A program made the translations under genes and the position numbers. A stretch of DNA of 17,422 bases from the NCBI GenBank assembly GCA_023416135.1, contig JAEZIF010000317.1, positions 1-17,422 of the forward strand, written 5' to 3'. Below, piece after piece: positions 6,944 through 14,203 of the stretch. The first letter of the stretch is position 1. Every line of letters begins with the position of its first letter. Under the pieces are notes generated by a model. That model worked only from the letters and a program-made list of their open reading frames with translations. It was not told the DNA's origin and did no database searches. This DNA comes from Pseudomonadota bacterium. Its GTDB lineage: Bacteria > Pseudomonadota > Alphaproteobacteria > Reyranellales > Reyranellaceae.

Positions 6944-8263
6944 CTATTTCATCAGCTCCGGCGCGATCAGCCTCGGCAGGAACAGCGCGATGTCGGGCCA
7001 GATGATCATCGCCACCAGCACCAGGATCATCGGCACCAGCATGATCATCGTGTCCTTCAGCGCATAGCGCAGGCGGACGCCGGCGACGGCGCAGGCGATC
7101 ATCAGGCAGAGCCCGTAGGGCGGCGTGACCAGGCCGAAGGCCAGCGCGACGATCGACACGATGGCGAAGTGCACCGGGTTCATGTCGACCGAGTGGGCAA
7201 GCGGCTGCAGCACCGTGCCGACGATGACGATGGCGGGAATCGCGTCGAGGAAGCAGCCGACGACCAGGAACACCAAGGCGATGAAGAAGCCGACGGCGAT
7301 CGGCCCCATGCCCCAGCTCGATACGTTGGCCAGCAGCTCCTGCGGGATGCGGTAGTAGGCCAGGAGCCAGCCGAAGGCCGAGGCGGTGCCAACGCAGAAC
7401 AGCGCCACCGCCGCCAGTCGCCCGGTGTCGATCAGGGCGTTGTAGAGGCCCTTCAGGTCCATCGCCCGGTAGGCCACCATCGATAGCGCCGCCGAATAGA
7501 GCACGGCCACGCAGGCCGATTCGGTGGCGGTGAACCAGCCCAGCAGGATGCCGCCGACGATGATCACCGGCGTCATCAGGGCGGGGATCGACACCCAGAT
7601 CGAGCACAGGAGCTGGCGGAACGACTCGCGCGCATAGGTCGGATAGCCGCGGCGCACCGCATAGATGTGAACCGTGGCCATCTGGGCGCCGGCGATCAGC
7701 AGGCCCGGCACGACGCCCGCGAGGTAGAGCGCCCCGATCGAGGTCGAGATCAGGCCGCCCCACACGATCATCAGGATCGACGGCGGGATGATCACCGCCA
7801 ATACCGCCGACACCGCGGTGATGGCGATCGAGAAGGAGAGGTCGTAGCCCTCCTTGGTCTGGGCATCGATGAAGATCTTGCTCTGGCTCGCAGCATCGGC
7901 GGTCGAGGAGCCGGAGATGCCGGCGAAGAACACCGAGAGCACGACGTTGATCTGGGCGAGCGAGCCCGGCCAGCTGCCGACCATGGCGCGCGACAGGGCC
8001 ACCAGCCGGTCGGTGATGCCGCCCACGCTCATCAGGTTGGCCGTCAGCAGGAAGAACGGCACGGCCAGCAGGATGAAGGTATTGTAGGCGTTGAACGTCT
8101 CCTGGACGATCATCATCGTGCCGAGCCGCGGCTCGAGGAAGGCGAGGGGCAGGCAGGAGAGGCCGAGCGCCATGGCGACCGGCACGCGCAGCGCCAGCAG
8201 GAAGAAGAACCCGCCGAACAGGATGGCGGCGGCCTCGCCGGCCGAGAAGAGCGAGCCGGTCAT
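6944..8263 (-). CDS. dctM: TRAP transporter large permease subunit (DctM)
   Basis: The 439-aa protein is the 12-helix transport subunit of a tripartite ATP-independent periplasmic (TRAP) transporter. It uses an ion gradient to drive uptake of carboxylate-like solutes delivered by the binding protein. Visible family features are the long run of hydrophobic helices, NAYNTFILLAVPFFLLTANLM, FAGISGSSTADAASQSKIFI (the SGSSxADA signature) and PPSILMIVWG. The ATG at 8263 overlaps the dctQ stop as ATGA, which fixes the start and shows translational coupling. The length is normal for DctM (about 425-445). A much longer frame upstream in this phase runs inside dctQ and is a shadow. It is convergent with the S33 hydrolase, 32 bp away, with only a weak hairpin (GCGGA/TCCGC, 6913-6930) between them. 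The identification is certain; the transported compound is unknown. Confidence 0.95.
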   Translation of the reverse strand: MTGSLFSAGEAAAILFGGFFFLLALRVPVAMALGLSCLPLAFLEPRLGTMMIVQETFNAYNTFILLAVPFFLLTANLMSVGGITDRLVALSRAMVGSWPGSLAQINVVLSVFFAGISGSSTADAASQSKIFIDAQTKEGYDLSFSIAITAVSAVLAVIIPPSILMIVWGGLISTSIGALYLAGVVPGLLIAGAQMATVHIYAVRRGYPTYARESFRQLLCSIWVSIPALMTPVIIVGGILLGWFTATESACVAVLYSAALSMVAYRAMDLKGLYNALIDTGRLAAVALFCVGTASAFGWLLAYYRIPQELLANVSSWGMGPIAVGFFIALVFLVVGCFLDAIPAIVIVGTVLQPLAHSVDMNPVHFAIVSIVALAFGLVTPPYGLCLMIACAVAGVRLRYALKDTMIMLVPMILVLVAMIIWPDIALFLPRLIAPELMK

Positions 8264-8775
8264 GCCTCGCTCCCGCCCAGCAGGATCCGCGGTTCGTCGT
8301 AGAGCTGCTCGCCAAGGAAGATGATCCATGTCACGCCGGCGGCCGGCCAGGCGATATGGATCATCCAGAGCGGCAGGTCGGCCAGCTCGGAGGTTCGGTA
8401 CCAGGCGAAGCGGGTGAACTCCGTGCCGGCCCACACGAACACCAGGGCGAGCGCGAGCGTGCCGAGCCGCGCCACGATGCGCACCGCGGCCTCGCTGCGC
8501 CGCGACAGGTTCGGCCAGATGTCGACCTCGAAATGGCTGCTTTCGCGCACGCCCACCATGGCGCCTATCAGCACCATCCAGATGAACAGGAAGCGCGCCA
8601 TCTCCTCGGTCCAGATGTAGGACGGGATGAGCGCGGTGTAGCGCGAGACGATCTGGAGGGTGACCGGGACGACCAGGATCGCCACCGACATCGCCAGCAG
8701 AAAGGTCAGGAACCGCGCATAAAGGGCGGTGAACCGGCGCCACAGGCTGGGCGACGAAACGTCGGAAGATGACAT
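8260..8775 (-). CDS. dctQ: TRAP transporter small permease subunit (DctQ)
   Basis: A 171-aa four-helix membrane protein (spans at about 23-43, 60-76, 97-117 and 136-154). The signature IWTEEMARFLFIWMVLIG (54-71) and the following RESSHFEVD are characteristic of the DctQ subunit, which pairs with DctM in the inner membrane and helps dock the substrate-binding protein. It lies between dctP (82-bp gap with a strong hairpin) and dctM (4-bp overlap), the standard P-Q-M order. No strong Shine-Dalgarno precedes the ATG at 8775. The length is typical. Identification is firm from motif plus context. Confidence 0.94.
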   Translation of the reverse strand: MSSSDVSSPSLWRRFTALYARFLTFLLAMSVAILVVPVTLQIVSRYTALIPSYIWTEEMARFLFIWMVLIGAMVGVRESSHFEVDIWPNLSRRSEAAVRIVARLGTLALALVFVWAGTEFTRFAWYRTSELADLPLWMIHIAWPAAGVTWIIFLGEQLYDEPRILLGGSEA

Positions 8776-8818
8776 GAGGACCGTGGCAGGAAAGCGCCCG
8801 GGACGAAGAAGGCGAACG

Positions 8819-8850
8819 GCGCGCAGCGGGCCCCGGTGCCCGCCGCGCGC
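8819..8850 (-). promoter_or_regulatory. Strong intercistronic hairpin between dctP and dctQ
   Basis: On the transcribed (minus) strand GCGCGCGGCGGGC pairs with GCCCGCUGCGCGC across a 6-nt loop: 13 pairs, one of them G-U, all others G-C. It begins 8 nt after the dctP stop codon. No U-tract follows, so it is more likely an RNA stability or partial-termination element. Such hairpins are a known way to keep the periplasmic binding protein more abundant than its membrane partners. The structure is seen; the function is inferred. Confidence 0.6.
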
Positions 8851-8857
8851 GCAGCCA

Positions 8858-9847
8858 TCAGTTCAGCGCGACGATCTTGGCGTAGATCGCATCGGCTCCG
8901 ATCTCCTTGGCGTAGGCCGCCATCACAGGATCGACCAGCTTCTTCATCTCAGCGCGGTCCTTGAACGTGATGCGCTTCAGCTTGCCGGCCTTCTCCAGCG
9001 CGACCAGCTTCTGCTCGTCCTCCGAGCTCTCGACCTGGCGACCGTAGGCGCCGGCTTCCTTGCCAGCCTTCACCACGGCGTCCTGCAGGTCCTTTGGCAG
9101 GGTCTTGAAGGTCTTGCCGGAGAAGCAGATCGGCCGGATCGTGATGGCATGCTCGGTCATCGCGAGGTTGGGCGCGACCTCGTAGAACTTCATCGTCTCG
9201 ACGCCCGCCGCCTCGTTCTCGCCGGCCGAGATGACGTTGTTCTGGATGGCGTTGTAGACCTCGTTGTAGGCGATGACGGTGGGCGCCATGCCGGCCGCGG
9301 CGAAGGTCTTCGACCAGATCGGCGCACCCTGCACGCGCACCTTCAGGCCCTTGATGTCGGCCAGCGTGCTCATCGGCTTGTTGATGAAGATGTTGCGCAC
9401 GCCGCCGCCGGCGTAGCCGATCAGCATGACGTCGGCCTTCTGCGCGATCTCGTCGGCCACCGGCTTCAGGAGGTCGGCGTCCAGCACCTTGTTCCAGTGC
9501 GCCAAGTCGCGGAACAGGAACGGGGCGTCGATGAAGGGCGCGGCCTTGGAGAAGGTCGACATGTGGGCTGGCGAGACGATGCCGTAGTCGACCGCCTTGC
9601 CCTGCGCCATATATTCGAAATACTGCTTCTCGAGTCCGAGCGAGGAGTTGCGGTGGAGCACGAAGTTGATCGGCTTGCCATAGTACTTCTTCACCAATTC
9701 CTCGAACTTGAGCAGCGCCTTGTTGAAGGCGTGGTCGTCGTTGAACTGGACGGCGCCGTTGAGAGTGAGCGGCGCCTGGGCGCGCGCGACCAGCGGGGCG
9801 GCAAGAGTCGAGGCGGCGAGCCCGCCTACCAGGGTTCTGCGTAGCAT
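8858..9847 (-). CDS. dctP: TRAP transporter substrate-binding protein (DctP family)
   Basis: A 329-aa periplasmic binding protein, first gene of the dctPQM set. The N terminus MLRRTLVGGLAASTLAAPL is a signal peptide ending near VARAQA (about residues 19-24). The twin arginine at 3-4 leaves open export by the Tat route. Mature features match DctP/SiaP-type proteins: RNIFINKPM (151-159) and IKGLKVRVQ (165-173) hold the arginines (Arg151, Arg171) equivalent to those that bind the substrate carboxylate. AYNEVYNAIQNNVISAGENE (193-212) is the family's conserved loop. Known ligands include C4-dicarboxylates, sialic acid, 2-oxo acids and aromatic acids; the binding pocket cannot be assigned from sequence by eye. 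A 136-bp divergent region separates it from the sulP gene. Family certain, ligand unknown. Confidence 0.94.
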   Translation of the reverse strand: MLRRTLVGGLAASTLAAPLVARAQAPLTLNGAVQFNDDHAFNKALLKFEELVKKYYGKPINFVLHRNSSLGLEKQYFEYMAQGKAVDYGIVSPAHMSTFSKAAPFIDAPFLFRDLAHWNKVLDADLLKPVADEIAQKADVMLIGYAGGGVRNIFINKPMSTLADIKGLKVRVQGAPIWSKTFAAAGMAPTVIAYNEVYNAIQNNVISAGENEAAGVETMKFYEVAPNLAMTEHAITIRPICFSGKTFKTLPKDLQDAVVKAGKEAGAYGRQVESSEDEQKLVALEKAGKLKRITFKDRAEMKKLVDPVMAAYAKEIGADAIYAKIVALN

Positions 9848-9983
9848 TCTGCCGGTCCGTTCTTTGAGGCAAGGACCTGGGGCGGACTATTACACGGGAC
9901 ACGACGGCGCAGTGCGATTCTTGCTTCGTGACGACAAGCGCCCCGGCATGGTAAAAGCCAAATGCACATAAATATTTAGTTAA
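9848..9983. promoter_or_regulatory. Divergent promoter region between dctP and the SulP gene
   Basis: This 136-bp region must hold the promoters of both the TRAP operon and the sulP-dehydrogenase pair. Its right end turns AT-rich and contains the perfect palindrome TAAATATTTA (9969-9978), 5 nt before the sulP ATG and in the place where a Shine-Dalgarno would be expected. I could not place convincing -35/-10 boxes on either strand. Confidence 0.4.
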
Positions 9984-11690
9984 ATGCCTATCGACACCCC
10001 CTCCACCCCGCTGGCCGTACGGCCCGGCTTCGCCGAGCTGTACATGCCCAAGCTCGTGACCGTGCTGCGCGAAGGCTACGGGCTCGCGGCCTTGCGTGCC
10101 GACGCCATGGCCGGCCTCACGGTTGCGATCGTGGCGCTGCCGCTCTCGATGGCGATCGCCATTGCCTCCGGCACGACGCCGGAGCGCGGGCTGTTCACGG
10201 CCATCGTCGGCGGCTTTCTCATCTCCGCGCTGGGAGGCAGCCGTTTCCAGGTCGGCGGACCGGCCGGCGCGTTCATCGTCCTGATCGCGTCGGCGGTCGA
10301 TCGGCACGGCATCGACGGCGTCGTGATGGCGACCATGATGGCCGGAATCTTTCTGGCGGTGGCCGGACTGTTGCGCCTCGGCACCTTCATCAAATTCATT
10401 CCCTATCCGGTCACCGTCGGATTCACGGCCGGCATTGCCGTCATCATCTTCGCCAGCCAGATCAAGGACCTGCTCGGGCTCGAGCTCGGCGTCAAAGAAC
10501 CCGCCGCCTTCGTCGCCAAGGTCGAGACGCTGGCGCGATCGCTCGACACCATCAGTCCGGGCGCGATGACGTTGTCGTTGCTGACCGTCGGCCTGATCGC
10601 CGGCACCAGGAAGCTCAGGCCGCATTGGCCGGGCATGCTGATCGCCGTTGCCGTTGCCGCCGTCGCGACATTCGCTTTCGGCCTGCCGGTCGAGACTATC
10701 GGCAGCCGCTTCGGCGGCATCCCGTCGCTGCTGCCGTCTCCACACCTGCCGGCCTTCTCGCTGGAGAAGATCCAGGCCGTTCTGCCCGATGCCGTGGCCT
10801 TCGCCTTGCTGGGCGCCATCGAATCGCTGCTGTCGGCAGTGGTGGCCGACGGCATGACGGGCCGCCGCCATCGTTCGAACTGCGAATTGGTGGCCCAGGG
10901 CGTGGCCAATGTCGGGGCGTCTCTGTTCGGCGGCCTGCCGGCCACCGGCACGATTGCCCGCACCGCCACCAACGTTCGGGCCGGCGCGCGCGGGCCCATT
11001 GCCGGCATGATGCATGCGGTCTTCCTGCTGCTGTTCATGCTGCTGGCCGCGCCGCTGTTCGCCTATGTGCCGCTTGCGGCGCTCGCCGGCGTATTGGTCG
11101 TGGTGGCCTGGAACATGGCCGAGAAGTACGAGTTCCTGACACTGCTGCGCTCCTCGCGCGGCGATGCCGTGGTGTTGCTGGCGACCTTCCTGCTGACGGT
11201 GTTCCGCGACCTGACCGAAGGCATCGTCGTCGGGTTTGCGCTCGGCGCTGTGCTGTTCATTCGGCGCGTGGCCGGTGCCACCGGCATCGAGGCGCACGCT
11301 CCGCCGATCAATGGCGACCGTCCCGACAGCGCCGATCCGCGTGTGCCTTACGATCCCGGACTGGCGACCGACGAGGAGGTCGTGGTCTATCGCCTGTCCG
11401 GCGCTTTCTTCTTCGGCACGGCGTCGATCCTGAACGCCGTGCTCGACCGCATCGGCGACCGGCACAAGGCCCTGGTCATCGACTTTTCCGCCGTGCCGTT
11501 CGTCGATTCGACGGCCGCCAACGCCATCGCTGGCATCGCCCGCAAGGCCGGCCGACACAAGGTGCGGGTGTTCGCGACCGGCGCCACCCCGGCCGTGCGC
11601 CATGCCCTGCTGGCGGCCGGCGCCCGCCGCCCGCAGGTCCGCTACCGGCGACACATCGAGGATGCGGTGAACGAGGCACGGTCGCTATAG
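9984..11690 (+). CDS. SulP family anion transporter with C-terminal STAS domain
   Basis: A 568-aa inner-membrane protein of the SulP (SLC26-like) family. The first 430 residues are mostly hydrophobic helices with family stretches GLTVAIVALPLSMAIAIASG (44-63), FQVGGPAGAFIVL (88-100), GAIESLLSAVVADGMTG (277-293) and LPATGTIARTATNVRAGARG (318-337). A STAS domain follows at about 464-565, including LVIDFSAVPFVDSTA (497-511), where Ser509 corresponds to the serine of anti-sigma-factor antagonists. SulP proteins carry sulfate, bicarbonate, or dicarboxylates such as fumarate; sulfate is the usual default label but is not shown here. No sulfate assimilation gene is nearby. Instead a D-2-hydroxyacid dehydrogenase follows after 10 bp, which hints at an organic anion. 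The ATG at 9984 has no recognisable Shine-Dalgarno; Met21 (10044) is an alternative start. Confidence 0.92.
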   Translation: MPIDTPSTPLAVRPGFAELYMPKLVTVLREGYGLAALRADAMAGLTVAIVALPLSMAIAIASGTTPERGLFTAIVGGFLISALGGSRFQVGGPAGAFIVLIASAVDRHGIDGVVMATMMAGIFLAVAGLLRLGTFIKFIPYPVTVGFTAGIAVIIFASQIKDLLGLELGVKEPAAFVAKVETLARSLDTISPGAMTLSLLTVGLIAGTRKLRPHWPGMLIAVAVAAVATFAFGLPVETIGSRFGGIPSLLPSPHLPAFSLEKIQAVLPDAVAFALLGAIESLLSAVVADGMTGRRHRSNCELVAQGVANVGASLFGGLPATGTIARTATNVRAGARGPIAGMMHAVFLLLFMLLAAPLFAYVPLAALAGVLVVVAWNMAEKYEFLTLLRSSRGDAVVLLATFLLTVFRDLTEGIVVGFALGAVLFIRRVAGATGIEAHAPPINGDRPDSADPRVPYDPGLATDEEVVVYRLSGAFFFGTASILNAVLDRIGDRHKALVIDFSAVPFVDSTAANAIAGIARKAGRHKVRVFATGATPAVRHALLAAGARRPQVRYRRHIEDAVNEARSL

Positions 11691-11700
11691 TGCGAGGGTA

Positions 11701-12690
11701 ATGAAGCTTCTGCTTTCCGACTTCGCCCTGCGTACCTGGGGCTCGCGCATCACTGCAGCCGACTCCGGCCTGTCGTTCGTGACCGCGGAGGAGGCGCTGG
11801 ACGCCAACGGCCCTTCGCCCATCGACATCGCCTTCATGACCCGCGAGGTCACCGGCCGGTCGAGCAAGGACAACCAGACACCGGAGCTGCGCGGCTTCGA
11901 GGCGGTCTTGCGCAAGTCGCCTAGCCTGCGCTGGCTACAGATCCATCCGGCCGGCGCTGAACGGCCGATCTATCGCGAATTGCGCAACCGCGGCGTGAAG
12001 GTGACTACGGCCTCTGGCGCCACGGCCGTGACCGTGTCGCACAGCGTTTTGGGCGCGCTGATCGCCGTCAACCGGCGCTTCCCGCTGCTGGCCGATGCCC
12101 AGCGCCGCCACGCCTGGGAGCCGCGGCTCGGCGAACGCTCGCCGCGCGATCTCAAAGGCCAGGGCGCCGTGATCGTCGGCATGGGGCCGATCGGTCGCAA
12201 CATCGCCTCGCTGCTCAAGATGCTGGGCATGAGCGTGGTCGGCGTCCGCCGCACGGCAGAGCCCGTCGAGCCTTGCGACCAGACGATCGCCTACGACCAG
12301 CTTCTCGGCGTCCTGCCCAAGGCGGACTGGCTCATCCTGTGCTGCCCGGCGTCGGCGCTCACGCGGGGCATTGCCAATGCGGCTGCCTTTGCGGCGATGC
12401 CCGTAGGCTCGCATTTCATCAACGTCTCGCGCGGCGAGATCGCGGTCGAGAAGGACGTCATCGCCGCGCTTCAGAGCGGCCGTCTCGCCGGCGCCTATCT
12501 CGACGTGTTCGAGCACGAGCCGCTCGATCCGGCGTCGCCCCTGTGGGACATGCCCAACGTGTTGATCTCGCCCCATACGGCGAGCCATTCGCTCGGCCAG
12601 AACGAGGCGATCTTCGATATCTTCCTCGACAACCTCGCGCGCTTCCGTGCGGGGCGCGAGCTGCGCAACGACGTCGACGATCTGTCCTGA
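11701..12690 (+). CDS. D-2-hydroxyacid dehydrogenase (NAD(P)-dependent)
   Basis: This 329-aa enzyme belongs to the D-isomer-specific 2-hydroxyacid dehydrogenases, which reduce 2-oxo acids or oxidise 2-hydroxy acids with NAD(P)H/NAD(P). The Rossmann motif GMGPIG is at 160-165, preceded by the strand GAVIV. The catalytic triad is visible as Arg244 (INVSRGEI), Glu273 (DVFEHEPL) and His292 (ISPHTASH). After the second coenzyme strand (VVGVRRTAEP, about 179-188) there is arginine rather than aspartate, which favours NADPH over NADH by family rules. The divided catalytic domain (1-110 and about 295-329) is complete. The members most like this one are glyoxylate/hydroxypyruvate reductase-type enzymes, but the substrate is not certain. 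It starts 10 bp after the SulP stop with GAGGG just before the ATG, so the two are very likely co-transcribed. Confidence 0.92.
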   Translation: MKLLLSDFALRTWGSRITAADSGLSFVTAEEALDANGPSPIDIAFMTREVTGRSSKDNQTPELRGFEAVLRKSPSLRWLQIHPAGAERPIYRELRNRGVKVTTASGATAVTVSHSVLGALIAVNRRFPLLADAQRRHAWEPRLGERSPRDLKGQGAVIVGMGPIGRNIASLLKMLGMSVVGVRRTAEPVEPCDQTIAYDQLLGVLPKADWLILCCPASALTRGIANAAAFAAMPVGSHFINVSRGEIAVEKDVIAALQSGRLAGAYLDVFEHEPLDPASPLWDMPNVLISPHTASHSLGQNEAIFDIFLDNLARFRAGRELRNDVDDLS

Positions 12691-12702
12691 CGACTTGGCG
12701 TG

Positions 12703-12740
12703 ATCGGGCGGCGGTGCGGCCCTGCCGGGCGGTGCCCGAT
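12703..12740. terminator. Candidate bidirectional terminator hairpin between convergent genes
   Basis: ATCGGGC (12703-12709) pairs perfectly with GCCCGAT (12734-12740) across a GC-rich 24-nt interior that can itself fold. It lies in the 57-bp gap between the converging dehydrogenase and XRE-regulator genes. No strong T-run follows on either strand, so termination is inferred from position. Confidence 0.4.
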
Positions 12741-12747
12741 TCAGGCT

Positions 12748-13602
12748 TTAGCGTTTTGCGGCCAGGCTCTTGAACAGGGCGTCGCTGCGATCGTCGGCCG
12801 GGAAGAAGCTTTCGATGCGTACTTCTTGCAGCGTGACGTCCTGCGGCGTGCCGAGCGTGGAGATGGCGGTGAACACCGAGAGCGCCTTGCCGCCGATGAC
12901 GTAGTCCACCGTCAGCACTGGCTGCGGCCGCTCCTCGAAGCGCAGCTTGCGGAACGATGCCGGCACGTCGGGGTAGGCCATGATCTCCTCGATGAAGGCG
13001 AGCGCCTTGGGCTCGCCGCCGTCGGCCAGAATCTCGGCATAGGTCGTCGATACGAGATGGCGCGCTACCTCCTCCCAATTTGCGATCTTGGGCCGCAGCG
13101 CCGTGGGATCGAGCAGCCAGTGCAGGATGTTGGGTGGCTTGCCTGGCGGCGGCGTCGGCGGCGGGCCCTCGAACAGGAACACCGTGAAGGCGGTGGCGGC
13201 ATCGTTGCCCTGGATAAGGTTCCATAGCCGGTCGACGACGATTGCGGGATAGGGCTCTTGCCGCTTCAGGATGTAGTCGATCGCCTTGCGCACCGGCAGG
13301 AGCTCGGGCGCGGCGAGATTGCTCTCGCGATAGGCCGGTGCGAAGCCCGCCGCCAGCAGCATGGCGTTGCGCTGGCGCAGGGGCACGTCGAGTGCGGTGG
13401 TGAGCTGGACCACCATCTCGCGGCTCGGCCGGGCTCGGCCAGATTCGAGGAAGCTGACATGGCGCTGCGAGACGCCCGACTGGAGAGCGAGGGCGAGCTG
13501 GCTGGCGCCGCGACGACGTCGCCACGTCCGCAGCATGGGACCGAACATGTCCGGCTGCGGGGGAAGGGCGGCGGAGGCCGCTGCAGGGGATGTGCGCATC
13601 AT
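12748..13602 (-). CDS. XRE-family transcriptional regulator with MmyB-like ligand-binding domain
   Basis: A 284-aa two-domain regulator. Residues about 20-77 form a lambda-repressor-type helix-turn-helix (MLRTWRRRRGASQLALALQSG, then VSQRHVSFLESGRARPS). The rest, from about 105 to 282, matches the MmyB-like sensor domain, a PAS-like fold described in actinobacterial and proteobacterial regulators: AIVVDRLWNLIQGNDAATAF (120-139) is its opening, and VLTVDYVIGGKALSVFTAISTLGTPQDVTLQEVRIESFFP is its C-terminal part. Such regulators sense small ligands, suggested to include fatty-acid-like molecules, and usually control a divergent neighbour. Here the neighbours are a small membrane protein and a PaaI-like thioesterase. 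Either of two adjacent ATGs (13602, 13599) may be the start; neither has a clear ribosome site. The proline-rich stretch at about 146-157 is a linker loop. Domain calls are confident; ligand and targets are inferred. Confidence 0.9.
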   Translation of the reverse strand: MMRTSPAAASAALPPQPDMFGPMLRTWRRRRGASQLALALQSGVSQRHVSFLESGRARPSREMVVQLTTALDVPLRQRNAMLLAAGFAPAYRESNLAAPELLPVRKAIDYILKRQEPYPAIVVDRLWNLIQGNDAATAFTVFLFEGPPPTPPPGKPPNILHWLLDPTALRPKIANWEEVARHLVSTTYAEILADGGEPKALAFIEEIMAYPDVPASFRKLRFEERPQPVLTVDYVIGGKALSVFTAISTLGTPQDVTLQEVRIESFFPADDRSDALFKSLAAKR

Positions 13603-13635
13603 GAGGCGGAAGATAGCACTCGACCGACGGTCCTC

Positions 13636-13656
13636 CGATTACCTGGGGCGTAATTG
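13636..13656. promoter_or_regulatory. Candidate operator in the divergent XRE regulator / membrane protein promoter region
   Basis: ATTAC (13638-13642) and GTAAT (13650-13654) form an inverted repeat with a 7-nt centre. The outer C/G pair at 13636/13656 extends it, with one mismatch. It lies midway between the divergent starts (13602 and 13713), and its size and dyad symmetry suit a dimeric helix-turn-helix repressor. The match to this particular regulator is inferred from position only. Confidence 0.4.
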
Positions 13657-13700
13657 CTGAGAGCGCAGCCCAATGCGACCTCTGGCGCGTCGTCAACGCC

Positions 13701-13707
13701 AAGGAGG
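13701..13707 (+). promoter_or_regulatory. Consensus Shine-Dalgarno of the four-span membrane protein
   Basis: AAGGAGG stands 5 nt before the ATG at 13713. It is the strongest ribosome binding site on the plus strand of this window and fixes the start of the downstream small membrane protein. Confidence 0.75.
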
Positions 13708-13712
13708 ACGTC

Positions 13713-14132
13713 ATGAACGCTTCAACCGACCGCCTGCTGCGTCGCACGCTGTGGGGCAACGCCGTCTTTTCCGTCATCTCCGGCGCCGTGCTGGCGGCCT
13801 TCGCCGGGCCGTTCGCCAGGATCGCAGCGCATGAGCCGGTCTCGGTCCTGGGGCTCGATCTCGCTATCGTCTTCGAGCTTCTGGGCGTGGGCGTGATCGC
13901 CTTCGGCGCGTTGTGCGCCTGGGTCGCTTCGCGCGAAACGCTGCCGTTGGCCTGGGCCCGCATCATCTTCGCCGCCGACCTTGCCTGGGTGGTCGCGAGC
14001 GTCCTCGTGCTGGCCGTGCCAGCGAACTGGAGCATGGCCGGTTTCGTGGGCATCGGCGCCGTCGCGCTGATCGTGGCCGATCTCGCGATCCTGGAGTATC
14101 TCGGCCTGCGCCGGCTGGGCATGGCGAGCTGA
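13713..14132 (+). CDS. Four-span integral membrane protein of unknown function
   Basis: A 139-aa protein with four predicted membrane helices at about 14-34, 47-70, 78-102 and 106-128, short loops and positively charged ends (RLLRR near the N terminus, GLRRLG near the C terminus). Single acidic residues occur within or at the edges of helices (Glu55, Asp89, Asp123). I recognise no named family, though small proteins of this build occur widely in proteobacteria as unnamed integral membrane proteins. The start is well supported by a consensus Shine-Dalgarno. The gene is divergent from an XRE/MmyB-like regulator, which probably controls it, and a thioesterase gene follows 71 bp downstream on the same strand, with a 16-bp palindrome between them. 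It is a real gene; its function is unknown. Confidence 0.8.
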   Translation: MNASTDRLLRRTLWGNAVFSVISGAVLAAFAGPFARIAAHEPVSVLGLDLAIVFELLGVGVIAFGALCAWVASRETLPLAWARIIFAADLAWVVASVLVLAVPANWSMAGFVGIGAVALIVADLAILEYLGLRRLGMAS

Positions 14133-14150
14133 TACGACGCCCTTCTCCTG

Positions 14151-14185
14151 TCTATTCCTCCCCCGTATGACGGGGGAGGAATAGA
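14151..14185. repeat. Perfect 16-bp palindrome with 3-nt loop between membrane protein and thioesterase genes
   Basis: TCTATTCCTCCCCCGT (14151-14166), loop ATG, ACGGGGGAGGAATAGA (14170-14185) is a flawless inverted repeat. It starts 18 nt after the stop of the membrane protein gene and ends 18 nt before the thioesterase ATG. There is no U-tract, so it may be a dispersed palindromic repeat, a partial terminator or an RNA processing site. The Shine-Dalgarno used by the thioesterase (AAGAGGA, 14190-14196) lies just outside the stem. Confidence 0.7.
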
Positions 14186-14203
14186 AACCAAGAGGACATT
14201 CCC

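Noticed and set aside
7485..7500. TAGAGC within dctM as a second copy of the palindromic element end
   Set aside because: Only six bases match, it lies inside conserved coding sequence, and no hairpin adjoins it.
8949..11654. 901-codon open frame on the minus strand across dctP and opposite the SulP gene
   Set aside because: It overlaps well-identified genes. Its residues are rich in Arg, Gly, His and Gln without any domain, as expected of shadow frames in GC-rich DNA.
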